A DNA stretch of 5,296 bases, taken from Paracoccaceae bacterium. GTDB lineage: Bacteria; Pseudomonadota; Alphaproteobacteria; Rhodobacterales; Rhodobacteraceae. Numbering within the stretch: the stretch's first letter is position 1; every line of letters starts with the position of its first letter. The position numbers and the translations under genes are program-made. Below, piece after piece: positions 1 to 5,296 of the stretch. Location of the stretch: assembly GCA_003447515.1 (NCBI GenBank), contig DLZA01000281.1:3913-9208 (forward strand). The letters run 5' to 3'. A model generated the notes under the pieces. That model made no database searches. It was not told the DNA's origin and saw only the letters and a list, made by a program, of their open reading frames with translations.

Positions 1-303
1 CATAGTATGGGCACTAGCAATGTAATTAAATTTTATTTTGGTGCTCAACTTGGAATAGAACAAAACTTTACCGCACAATGTATTCAATTACCAATCGGAC
101 AGTTTGGCATCTCTTTTATGACAGAAAAAGTGTTGCAGTACGCTCGTAAATTAGGGATTAAGATTCACTTCTGGACGATTAATGATTCCGTAACGATGCA
201 AAGACTTCTAGAGCTAGATGTGGATGGTATAATGACAGATGACTGTGTCTTGTTAAAAGATGTAATGAAGAAGCAAAATAAATGGCCAGGATCGAAAAAC
301 TAA
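1..303 (+). CDS. Glycerophosphodiester phosphodiesterase, C-terminal part (cut by left edge)
   Basis: This is the end of a GDPD-family enzyme, which hydrolyses glycerophosphodiesters to glycerol 3-phosphate and an alcohol. The reading frame is open from base 1, so the Met codon at base 7 is probably internal and the gene starts outside the window. Counting from that Met, the diagnostic part is the last strands and helices of the TIM barrel: a KIHFWTIND segment (residues 52-60), a helix with MQRLLEL (64-70) and then DVDGIMTDD (71-79). This matches the family pattern V-x-x-WTvN...m..ll..GvDGIiTD. The catalytic HR, E-x-D and His/Lys residues of the family lie upstream and are not visible. GC is about 36% by hand count, far below the operon to the right, which suggests horizontal acquisition or a different genomic segment. 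It converges on the minus-strand operon and has no evident functional link to it. Confidence 0.75.
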   Translation, partial: HSMGTSNVIKFYFGAQLGIEQNFTAQCIQLPIGQFGISFMTEKVLQYARKLGIKIHFWTINDSVTMQRLLELDVDGIMTDDCVLLKDVMKKQNKWPGSKN

Positions 304-390
304 TCCCAGATAAATCTACACCACCCGTACTAAAGAGCCTTCGTCCATGGCGCACTTCCAATGATAACGCGTCCAACTAGCGCCAATTGC

Positions 391-434
391 AACGGAGTCG
401 TAATAGCTGGGCGAAGTAATCCCTAAACTCCGTT
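391..434. repeat. 8-bp perfect inverted repeat with 28-base spacer
   Basis: AACGGAGT at 391-398 is the exact reverse complement of ACTCCGTT at 427-434, and the right arm is followed by two more T residues (TTTT at 433-436). It lies downstream of the GDPD gene on the plus strand, so it could be a poor terminator with a long loop, a protein-binding site, or a chance match. The stem is short and the loop is long for an intrinsic terminator. Confidence 0.35.
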
Positions 435-480
435 TTGATCTGATGTTTTGCTGTGGGTAGAGATCTTATTAAGAGTAAAT

Positions 481-520
481 TCTAATGTAAATCAATAACT
501 TAACAGAATTAAACATTAGA
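481..520. repeat. 8-bp perfect inverted repeat in AT-rich DNA
   Basis: TCTAATGT at 481-488 pairs exactly with ACATTAGA at 513-520 across 24 bases of AT-rich DNA. It sits in the lowest-GC part of the window. It may be a regulator half-site pair or the scar of a small mobile element. In DNA this AT-rich, an 8-bp match could also arise by chance. Confidence 0.3.
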
Positions 521-633
521 CAGACAGTCCTTTTTAAGAACGTGAATAATTTTTCATCAATGGCATAGTAAAAATCACGTGAAATCATTGGAGCATTTTG
601 TGTAGCAGTTTTTTTGTATTTATTAGACCATAT

Positions 634-1002
634 CTAAGTCTTAAAAATACAGCGACTTTCCTCTTTGCGATGATTAACCCTAGACACATCCAAGCAAAGT
701 ATAACGGTCCATTGCTGCCATTCAACGCCCAGATTGTTTGCTGCAGGCACGGCCCGCGTAACCGTCATTCGCTGAACGATTGGATCGAAGAATATTAAAG
801 TTTGGTCATACCGATCTAGGTTCTGTGCTATGGGTGGCAGTTCCTTAGTGTCTTGAAGCGTGACATCATAAGGTAGGTGAGCCGCTGCGAAGCTTTTATG
901 ACAAAGTGTCAAGATGCCCACATCAAGATCGTTTTGGAGGGCTGTAGCGGCTTTGATACTGGCCTTTTTGAAGCTATGCTGAAGTGAACCGTGAGTAAGA
1001 GT
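634..1002 (-). pseudogene. Possible LysR-type regulator remnant (C-terminal effector-domain-like)
   Basis: A minus-strand frame is open for 122 codons between a TAA (1003-1005) and a TAG (634-636). The only candidate start of any length is a GTG at 921, and I see no good ribosome-binding site for it. Protein-like sequence continues upstream of that GTG for 27 codons to the stop, with ALQNDLD running directly into DVGILTL. The order ALQ..LDVGILTL, then KELPPI about 25 residues later, then a hydrophobic strand and FDP, resembles the last third of a LysR-family effector-binding domain. No helix-turn-helix is present, so if the reading is right this is a decayed fragment. It is co-directional with the TRAP operon and lies just beyond dctM, where a transporter's regulator often sits. 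The alternative is a fortuitous open frame. The family assignment is weak. Confidence 0.3.
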
Positions 1003-1004
1003 TT

Positions 1005-1016
1005 AGAAACGTTTCT
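1005..1016. promoter_or_regulatory. Perfect 12-bp palindrome resembling a LacI-family operator
   Basis: AGAAACGTTTCT is its own reverse complement. Two further T:A pairs (1002-1003 with 1018-1019) flank it after one mismatch. The AAACGTTT core with a central CG is typical of operators bound by LacI/GalR-family regulators such as Cra and PurR. It lies about 40 bases beyond the dctM stop, in front of the minus-strand remnant. No LacI-type gene is visible in the window. It may be an orphan operator left by a lost neighbour, or a chance palindrome. Confidence 0.4.
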
Positions 1017-1056
1017 GAAATAGTAAGATCAACAAAAAAACTTATTTGTCCAAACT

Positions 1057-2364
1057 CTACAATGAGGGCAGCCACAGTGCGAGTTGCGGAAACGCGATAA
1101 GCAAAGCAACCAATAGCAGTGAACATCCAATAAATGGAAAGGCCGAAGTGTAGATCGTTTTCATGGTTGTGCCTTTAGGCGCCACACCTTTCATAACGAA
1201 TAGCAACAATCCAAAAGGCGGTGTGGTAAAGCTGATTTCGAGCGCTAGCAGCATGATCAAGCCGAACCAGATTGGATCAAACCCTAAGGATTGAGCCAAG
1301 GGAAAGAAGATTGGGACCGTCAGCAGCATCATCGAGATTTGTTCCATAAACATGCCTAGCAAAAGAAGCACTGCAAACATAACCAGTAGCATCGCCAAGG
1401 GTGCGAGATCGAAGGATGTTGCCCAGTTTACAAGCCCTCGAGAAGCGCCTGAAAACGCCAAGAGTTGACTGAATGTCGCTGATCCGAAAACGATGAGATA
1501 GGCCATCAATGTGACCCGCAAGGCGCCTGTGATCGATTTGCGCATTGCCTCGATCGTGAGACAACGAAACACAGCCGCAAGGATCAAAACCCCAAGTGCC
1601 CCGAACGCAGCGGCCTCAGACGGCGTCACGAAGCCTTTGATCATCAATACAATAATAACAACCATGACACCAACCATAGGGACAACCTCAGTGCATAAAA
1701 CCGCAATCTTCTGTCCCCATGTCATCGGTTCAACATCATAGGCAGGGGCGGCCGTCGGATCAATCTTGGTCTGGAGCCAGATCGTCGCGATATAGAAGGT
1801 CGCGAGGATCAAGCCCGGAATGACACCTGCGATGAGCACAGCTGCGACATCTATTTGTGCAAGAGTCGCAAGAAGGACTGCCAAGGCAGAAGGAGGGATG
1901 ATAATCGCGAGGCCACCAGTGCCAAGGATCGGTCCAATACTCATATGCGGTTTGTAGCCTCGCCGCCCCATTTCAGGAACCATCAGGGAGCCAAGCAATG
2001 CAGTCGATCCCATAGACGAGCCGGATAGCGTAGAGAATGCTGTGCCGCCTAAAACAGTCACATAACTCAGCCGCCCAGGAAGACGCCCAAGGAGTTTGTC
2101 GATGGCTGTGAACATGCGTCCGCCCAGACCTGTGTGGAAGAAAATCTCGCCCATCAGCAAGAACAGCGGGATCGGCACCAGCGCGTATTTTGTAAGCGAC
2201 CCGAGGCCATTATTGAGGAGTTGGCCTATACCGCGCTCACCGCCCATAAAAAGATAGGCACCTACAATGTTGGCCGCGAGAAACGCTAAAGCGACCGGCA
2301 TACCAATTGCCATGAGAAAGATGATTAAACCTACTAGCAGCGCAAGGGCTTCGAACCATTCCAT
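1057..2364 (-). CDS. dctM: TRAP transporter large membrane subunit, DctM type
   Basis: This is the large inner-membrane subunit of a TRAP transporter, the ion-coupled translocation channel that takes solute from the DctP-type binding protein. It has 435 residues, the usual DctM length, and is almost wholly hydrophobic with about a dozen membrane segments. Family landmarks are present in order: VPIPLFLLMGEI (63-74), SGSSMGS followed by MVPEMGRRGY (114-137), GGLAIIIPPSA (150-160), GFVTPSEAAAFGA (244-256), and a C-terminal FTTPPFG (379-385) in the second inverted half. The paired IIPPS and TTPPFG hairpins are the expected re-entrant loops of the inverted repeat. Its ATG overlaps the dctQ TAA by one base (TAATG), so translation is probably coupled. 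An AGGGA lies 10 bases before the start. A T-run follows the stop on this strand, but I see no convincing stem before it, so no intrinsic terminator is called. Confidence 0.95.
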   Translation of the reverse strand: MEWFEALALLVGLIIFLMAIGMPVALAFLAANIVGAYLFMGGERGIGQLLNNGLGSLTKYALVPIPLFLLMGEIFFHTGLGGRMFTAIDKLLGRLPGRLSYVTVLGGTAFSTLSGSSMGSTALLGSLMVPEMGRRGYKPHMSIGPILGTGGLAIIIPPSALAVLLATLAQIDVAAVLIAGVIPGLILATFYIATIWLQTKIDPTAAPAYDVEPMTWGQKIAVLCTEVVPMVGVMVVIIVLMIKGFVTPSEAAAFGALGVLILAAVFRCLTIEAMRKSITGALRVTLMAYLIVFGSATFSQLLAFSGASRGLVNWATSFDLAPLAMLLVMFAVLLLLGMFMEQISMMLLTVPIFFPLAQSLGFDPIWFGLIMLLALEISFTTPPFGLLLFVMKGVAPKGTTMKTIYTSAFPFIGCSLLLVALLIAFPQLALWLPSL

Positions 2365-2873
2365 TATTCGTGAATCCCTGCTTCGCCAGAGTGCATCAAA
2401 TTGTTACCGAATATGTAACGTGAGAACTCAATCGCCATCAGGCCAAAGCTGACTGGAAATGCAATTGTGAGCATCCAACGGGGGTAATAATAAGCGCGGG
2501 TATCATAATCTCCGCGCTCAATATTCTTTAAGAAAAGTTCTACGCCCTTCCATGCAAGGATCACGCAGACCATGACGCAAGCTATAGCGACGATCCGGCT
2601 GACGATGCCTCGTGCTTTGTCGGGCAGTGCGGCGGTGACCAATTCAATATGCACATGCCCTTTTTCGCGCACCAACCACGGTGCACCGAGCATTGTCATA
2701 TATAAAAGACCATATTCCGCAGACGTGAAAAGCCATGCAAAGGGCTGCCATCCCGCGTTGCGCATCAAAACAGATGTGATAACCGAGACCATGAGCCAAA
2801 CTAAAGTTGTGCCTGCGATGAAAGCAAAAAAATTCACAACGAACGCCAGGGCTTTTGAGTGTAGTGACATCAT
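2364..2873 (-). CDS. dctQ: TRAP transporter small membrane subunit, DctQ type
   Basis: This is the small integral-membrane partner that pairs with DctM; its exact mechanistic role is less defined but it is required for transport in this family. The 169 residues form four hydrophobic segments at about 10-32, 45-67, 90-110 and 133-153. The family signature lies between segments 2 and 3, GAPWLVREKGHVHIELV (63-79), which fits the pattern of a charged pair followed by G-H-V-x-I/V-D/E-L. A second landmark is PRWML followed by PVSFGLMAIEF (131-150). Two adjacent Met codons are possible starts. The second (2870) has the better spacing from a weak GGA, so the mature start could be one residue later. 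The stop overlaps the dctM ATG, and a strong hairpin precedes the gene. Confidence 0.93.
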   Translation of the reverse strand: MMSLHSKALAFVVNFFAFIAGTTLVWLMVSVITSVLMRNAGWQPFAWLFTSAEYGLLYMTMLGAPWLVREKGHVHIELVTAALPDKARGIVSRIVAIACVMVCVILAWKGVELFLKNIERGDYDTRAYYYPRWMLTIAFPVSFGLMAIEFSRYIFGNNLMHSGEAGIHE

Positions 2874-2889
2874 CTATCCGGTTTGAGAG

Positions 2890-2923
2890 GCACTGGGCTG
2901 ACTGCAATTGACCAGCCCAGTGC
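2890..2923 (-). promoter_or_regulatory. Intercistronic hairpin between dctP and dctQ
   Basis: GCACTGGGCTG on one side pairs perfectly with CAGCCCAGTGC on the other: 11 base pairs around a 12-base loop. It begins 5 bases after the dctP stop in the direction of transcription. On the minus strand no T-run follows the stem, so it is not a standard intrinsic terminator for the operon; a short T-rich stretch lies only on the plus-strand side. In binding-protein-dependent transport operons such stems commonly shield the upstream message from 3' exonucleases or partly attenuate transcription, giving more binding protein than membrane subunits. That role is inferred here from position and structure. 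Confidence 0.8.
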
Positions 2924-2928
2924 TAGTT

Positions 2929-3942
2929 TTATTTAGCTGCGTTAAGATCGTAGAACAGTTCAAGCAGGCGATCATAGTTGCCTGTGCCACCAGGCTGCTC
3001 AGACATCACCGACTTCATACGCTCCCACGTCTTTTCACGGGCTGCTGCAAGGTAGTTCGCTTTTGCTTTCCCTTCCAAAGTTACAACCTTCATACCAGCT
3101 GCATCCAAAGCGGCGAAGTCTTCATCACGCTTGGCTCGCAATGCTTCGACGCTGTCTTTTTCGTGTTGAATTGCAACGTTTTGGACGATCTTGCGAGCTT
3201 CATCAGAAAGGGAATCCCACTTCTCATTATTCACGATCACACCAAGGTCTGTGGAGAAGAAGCATGGCTCAATCCGGTAGTTCAGGAACTCGTTCCACTT
3301 CAAGTCAATCAGACCGATCTGTGTCCAACCCGTCGCATCTACCACACCACGTTGCAATGCTGAATAAACCTCGCCCGTTGGCAAGTCGATCACCTGAGCA
3401 TTCAAGTAATTGGTAAAAAACGCGTTATAAACATTGTTACCACGCAATTTCAGACCATCAACTTCGAGGTTACCATCGGCATCGAACGTTGGCTCATTAC
3501 GGGTCCACAAATTGTAGCATACCCCGCTGTCAAACCAGCCAAGATACTTGAGGCCCATCTTTTCCTGATGAATTTGGTCGATCAACTCGATGCCACCGTT
3601 CATACGGGTTTCAACGGCTGTTAGGTTTGACGCCACCATCGCGTCCTTCTCAGGCAGCGCGCCACCGTAGAAAGAGCCCGGTGTGTAAACCATGTCGACG
3701 ATTCCGTCGCGCACCGCATCGGGCTGCTGGAACATGCCGATGGCTTCTGGTCCTCCACGCACGTCAATTTGCACGACACCCTCACCAGCTTCGTTCACCT
3801 TGTCTACGAAGGACAGGAAACTCTTGGTGTAAATCAAGCTTTCTGGAAACGCATGAACAGCAGAGATTGTTTCTTCCGCTTGAGCAATGCTTGCGATCAA
3901 AGTCGAGCTGGCAAGAAGGCCGCCCCATAAAGTCATTTTCAT
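2929..3942 (-). CDS. dctP: TRAP transporter periplasmic solute-binding protein, DctP family
   Basis: This protein captures an organic acid in the periplasm and delivers it to DctQM. The frame is open further upstream to a Met at 4023, but I choose the ATG at 3942. A GGGAG lies 7 bases before it, and it gives a normal signal peptide: MKM, a hydrophobic core (residues 5-19) and an AQA cleavage site before EE at 23. The precursor is 337 residues, typical of the family. Visible hallmarks are VDGLKLRG (161-168), where Arg167 should be the conserved arginine that salt-bridges the substrate carboxylate, the following NAQVIDLPTGEVYSALQRGVVDA (181-203), and GWTQIG (205-210), whose Trp lies in the usual ligand pocket region. 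Two mature cysteines (142, 227) could form a disulfide. The gene follows the leuD-like gene after a 93-base gap, suggesting its own translation control. The substrate cannot be deduced beyond a carboxylate. Confidence 0.93.
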   Translation of the reverse strand: MKMTLWGGLLASSTLIASIAQAEETISAVHAFPESLIYTKSFLSFVDKVNEAGEGVVQIDVRGGPEAIGMFQQPDAVRDGIVDMVYTPGSFYGGALPEKDAMVASNLTAVETRMNGGIELIDQIHQEKMGLKYLGWFDSGVCYNLWTRNEPTFDADGNLEVDGLKLRGNNVYNAFFTNYLNAQVIDLPTGEVYSALQRGVVDATGWTQIGLIDLKWNEFLNYRIEPCFFSTDLGVIVNNEKWDSLSDEARKIVQNVAIQHEKDSVEALRAKRDEDFAALDAAGMKVVTLEGKAKANYLAAAREKTWERMKSVMSEQPGGTGNYDRLLELFYDLNAAK

Positions 3943-3949
3943 TTCAGTT

Positions 3950-3954
3950 CTCCC
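3950..3954 (-). promoter_or_regulatory. Ribosome-binding site that decides the dctP start
   Basis: GGGAG on the minus strand, followed by 7 bases and then ATG at 3942. This supports the start immediately before the signal peptide over the longer frame that begins at 4023, whose extra 27 residues are polar, Arg- and Gln-rich and would mask the signal peptide. Confidence 0.75.
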
Positions 3955-3994
3955 ATTTAGATAGGCGAAACAATATGTTTGCCCGTTTTGTCGA

Positions 3995-4002
3995 CACCTC
4001 CT
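3995..4002 (-). promoter_or_regulatory. Full-length Shine-Dalgarno match with no start codon after it
   Basis: The minus strand reads AGGAGGTG, complementary over 8 bases to the classical 3' end of bacterial 16S rRNA. No ATG, GTG or TTG lies 4-12 bases downstream; the dctP start is more than 50 bases away and has its own GGGAG. It could be a ribosome standby site, the relic of a lost small gene between leuD and dctP, or a coincidence. Confidence 0.4.
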
Positions 4003-4035
4003 AGATGCCGGTTGATGCAGCAAGTGCTGCGTGTT

Positions 4036-4647
4036 TCAATCAGACACTATGGGCACAGCCCAAGGCGCTGTTTGAGCGTAAATCTTTCCAAACCGTGAAA
4101 TTTCAGACGCGTATTGCTGCGTCAGATCAATGTCATCCCAACCATTTATAAGCTTCATGCGCCACGTTTCATCCAGCTGGAATTCAACCTGTTTTCCATC
4201 GAACGAAGCGCATCTGTTTTGCAGGTCAATCTGCACGTCGCAGAAAGAAGAACCGATCCATGATAAAAGTTCATCATAGGTTTCAAGTTCGATACGCGCT
4301 GGTAAAAGCCCATTGTTAATTGCGTTACTTGCGAAGATATCGCCAAAGCTGGGCGCGAAAACGGCGCGGTATCCAGCATCGACCAGTGCGTAAACAGCCG
4401 CTTCGCGCGACGATCCGCTGCCAAAATTTGCACCAGCGACCAATGCGGTTGCTTGCGAAGCGTCATTCAACGGAAATTCAGGACGCAAAGCTCCAGATGC
4501 GTCACGGCGCATATCATGCAAAAGGTAGCTCCCGTAACCTTCTGACCTCGGTACAGACATGAAACGCGCAGGGATCAATTGATCCGTGTCGACATTCGCA
4601 AGCGGTAAAACCTCAGCTTTGCCATCAAATGTTTCCCATCCTGCCAT
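4036..4647 (-). CDS. leuD: 3-isopropylmalate dehydratase small subunit-like (LeuD family)
   Basis: This is the swivelling small subunit of a LeuCD-type hydro-lyase, which with the Fe-S large subunit interconverts hydroxy-acid isomers (2- and 3-isopropylmalate in the leucine pathway). Length is 203 residues, normal for bacterial LeuD. Motifs in order are NVDTDQLIPARF (18-29), FGSGSSREAAVYAL (75-88) carrying the catalytic-type serine and substrate-binding arginine of GSSRE, APSFGDIFASNAINNGLLPARI (98-119), and a C-terminal MKLINGWDDIDLTQQY (164-179). All are diagnostic of the family. One departure from E. coli LeuD is the residue after GSSRE, Ala instead of His. The ATG overlaps the leuC-like TGA by one base (TGATG), so the two subunits are probably made in step. 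The next gene is dctP, not leuB, so leucine synthesis is not assured. A paralogous catabolic role, for example on a methylated malate, is possible. Confidence 0.9.
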   Translation of the reverse strand: MAGWETFDGKAEVLPLANVDTDQLIPARFMSVPRSEGYGSYLLHDMRRDASGALRPEFPLNDASQATALVAGANFGSGSSREAAVYALVDAGYRAVFAPSFGDIFASNAINNGLLPARIELETYDELLSWIGSSFCDVQIDLQNRCASFDGKQVEFQLDETWRMKLINGWDDIDLTQQYASEISRFGKIYAQTAPWAVPIVSD

Positions 4648-5296
4648 CAGATGTTCCGATCTTGCAAAAGTGTGCGGACGTCCGTGATTTCACCGGTCAC
4701 AGCGGCGGCGGCAACCATAGATGGTGACATAAGATGGGTGCGCGCTCCACGTCCTTGGCGGCCTTTGAAGTTGCGGTTAGTCGATGACGCGCAACGCTTT
4801 TTGTTGTCGACCAGATCCCCATTCATACCCACGCACATTGAACACCCCGAGGCTACCCACTCCAAGCCCGCATCGGTAAAAACTTTGTCCAGGCCTTCCT
4901 GCTCTGCTTGCGCTTTGATAAGCTGCGATCCGGGTGACACGAGCCCCGGCACCTTAGCGCGACGCCCTGTAAGGACAGCCGCCGCTGCACGAAGATCTTC
5001 GATTCTGCCATTGGTGCAGGACCCTATGAAGACTTGATCGACGGGCGTTCCTGCAAGATTTTGATCCTTGCTAAGCCCCATATATTCTAACGCCTCAGAC
5101 GCCAGTTCAGACTTTTGTGCGTCCAACTTGGCAGGGTCAGGAAGCCTAGCGCTTATTGGCAGGGCCTGTTCAGGGCTTGTCCCCCACGTCACTGTTGGCT
5201 CGATATGGGCAGCATCAATGTAGATTTCGGTATCGAAAGCCGCGTCTTCTGCAGTAAGAAGCGCATCCCACACAACTTCGGCCGCCACCCATTGAT
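4647..5296 (-). CDS. leuC: 3-isopropylmalate dehydratase large subunit-like (LeuC family), C-terminal part, cut by right edge
   Basis: This is the Fe-S large subunit of the LeuCD-type enzyme. Only the last 215 or so residues of an expected roughly 470 are in the window. The frame is open to base 5294, and the GTG at 5288 is an internal Val in a run (QW-VAAEVVW) that aligns with the middle of LeuC, so it is not a start. Counting from that Val, the landmarks are EPTVTWGTSPEQ (30-41), FIGSCTNGRIEDLR (87-100) with the first [4Fe-4S] ligand Cys91, SGCSMCVGMN (147-156) with ligands Cys149 and Cys152, and the substrate-binding block RCASSTNRNFKGRQG (165-179), followed by RTHLMSPSMVAAAAVTGE (183-200). 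All three cluster cysteines are intact, so the enzyme looks functional. The canonical CASTSNRNFEGRQG reads CASSTNRNFKGRQG here. It is translationally coupled to the leuD-like gene. Confidence 0.93.
   Translation of the reverse strand, partial: QWVAAEVVWDALLTAEDAAFDTEIYIDAAHIEPTVTWGTSPEQALPISARLPDPAKLDAQKSELASEALEYMGLSKDQNLAGTPVDQVFIGSCTNGRIEDLRAAAAVLTGRRAKVPGLVSPGSQLIKAQAEQEGLDKVFTDAGLEWVASGCSMCVGMNGDLVDNKKRCASSTNRNFKGRQGRGARTHLMSPSMVAAAAVTGEITDVRTLLQDRNI

Larger units (their letters stand above)
304..1056. other. Gene-poor, mosaic interval between GDPD gene and TRAP operon
   Basis: No intact, convincingly functional gene is visible in these 753 bases. Composition is patchy. Positions 304-440 are about 48% GC and carry short protein-like open frames on both strands. 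Positions about 441-660 are strongly AT-rich (25% GC in 481-540). Positions about 661-1020 return towards the operon's composition and contain a regulator-like remnant on the minus strand. I looked for tRNA-like cloverleaves, long direct repeats and transposase motifs and found none that I would defend, apart from two 8-bp inverted repeats and two palindromes listed separately. The mosaic look fits an old junction formed by insertion and decay. Confidence 0.6.

Noticed and set aside
575..582. TCACGTGA palindrome as a regulatory site
   Set aside because: It is perfect but only 8 bases long, in non-coding DNA with no promoter or gene start that I can support nearby.
598..798. Plus-strand open frame of 66 codons in the interval left of the TRAP operon
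   Set aside because: It has no recognisable family pattern or good ribosome-binding site, and it overlaps the more protein-like minus-strand frame.
1021..1056. Possible intrinsic terminator after dctM (run of seven T on the minus strand)
   Set aside because: The T-run is real, but no stem longer than about three or four pairs precedes it in the 20 bases after the stop codon.
304..1056. tRNA gene, CRISPR array or intact insertion sequence in the gene-poor interval
   Set aside because: I found no cloverleaf, no regularly spaced repeats, no intact transposase and no flanking terminal repeats with target duplication.
2908..3363. Plus-strand open frame of 151 codons opposite dctP
   Set aside because: It is antisense to a well-supported DctP gene, has no family signature, and starts within the intercistronic hairpin.
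3943..4023. N-terminally extended dctP starting at 4023
   Set aside because: The extra 27 residues are polar and basic, would bury the signal peptide, and lack the well-spaced ribosome-binding site present at 3942.

Overview
The window looks like an accessory locus of a proteobacterium with moderate GC. Family resemblance (TRAP transporter beside aconitase-family LeuC/LeuD) points most naturally to an alphaproteobacterium of the Rhodobacterales/roseobacter kind, but nothing here, such as an rRNA, fixes the taxonomy. The right four fifths of the window (about 1057-5296) is one tightly packed minus-strand operon; two 60-base lines counted by hand inside it are 55-58% GC. The left fifth is different: a plus-strand gene end at about 36% GC, then about 750 bases with no intact gene, of mixed composition and with decayed-looking coding traces.

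Region by region. 1-303: C-terminal part of a glycerophosphodiester phosphodiesterase, cut by the left edge, AT-rich. 304-1056: non-coding or degraded. It holds a patch of about 48% GC (304-440), a very AT-rich stretch (about 441-660) with inverted repeats, a minus-strand open frame (634-1002) that resembles the tail of a LysR-type regulator, and a perfect 12-bp palindrome with the centre of a LacI-family operator (1005-1016). 1057-2364, 2364-2873 and 2929-3942: the large membrane subunit (DctM type), small membrane subunit (DctQ type) and periplasmic binding protein (DctP type) of a TRAP transporter. 4036-4647 and 4647-5296: small and large subunits of a LeuCD-family hydro-lyase/isomerase; the large subunit is cut by the right edge.

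The minus-strand transcription order is leuC-like, leuD-like, dctP, dctQ, dctM. Start and stop codons overlap by one base at leuC/leuD and at dctQ/dctM. A strong 11-bp hairpin without a T-run separates dctP from dctQ and probably sets the usual excess of binding protein over membrane subunits. The TRAP system should import an organic acid with the sodium or proton gradient. The LeuCD-type enzyme would then dehydrate or isomerise a hydroxy-acid. No leuB follows leuD, and a transporter sits there instead. I therefore infer that this is a catabolic operon for a branched or substituted hydroxy-dicarboxylate rather than the housekeeping leucine pathway; the actual substrate cannot be read from the sequence.
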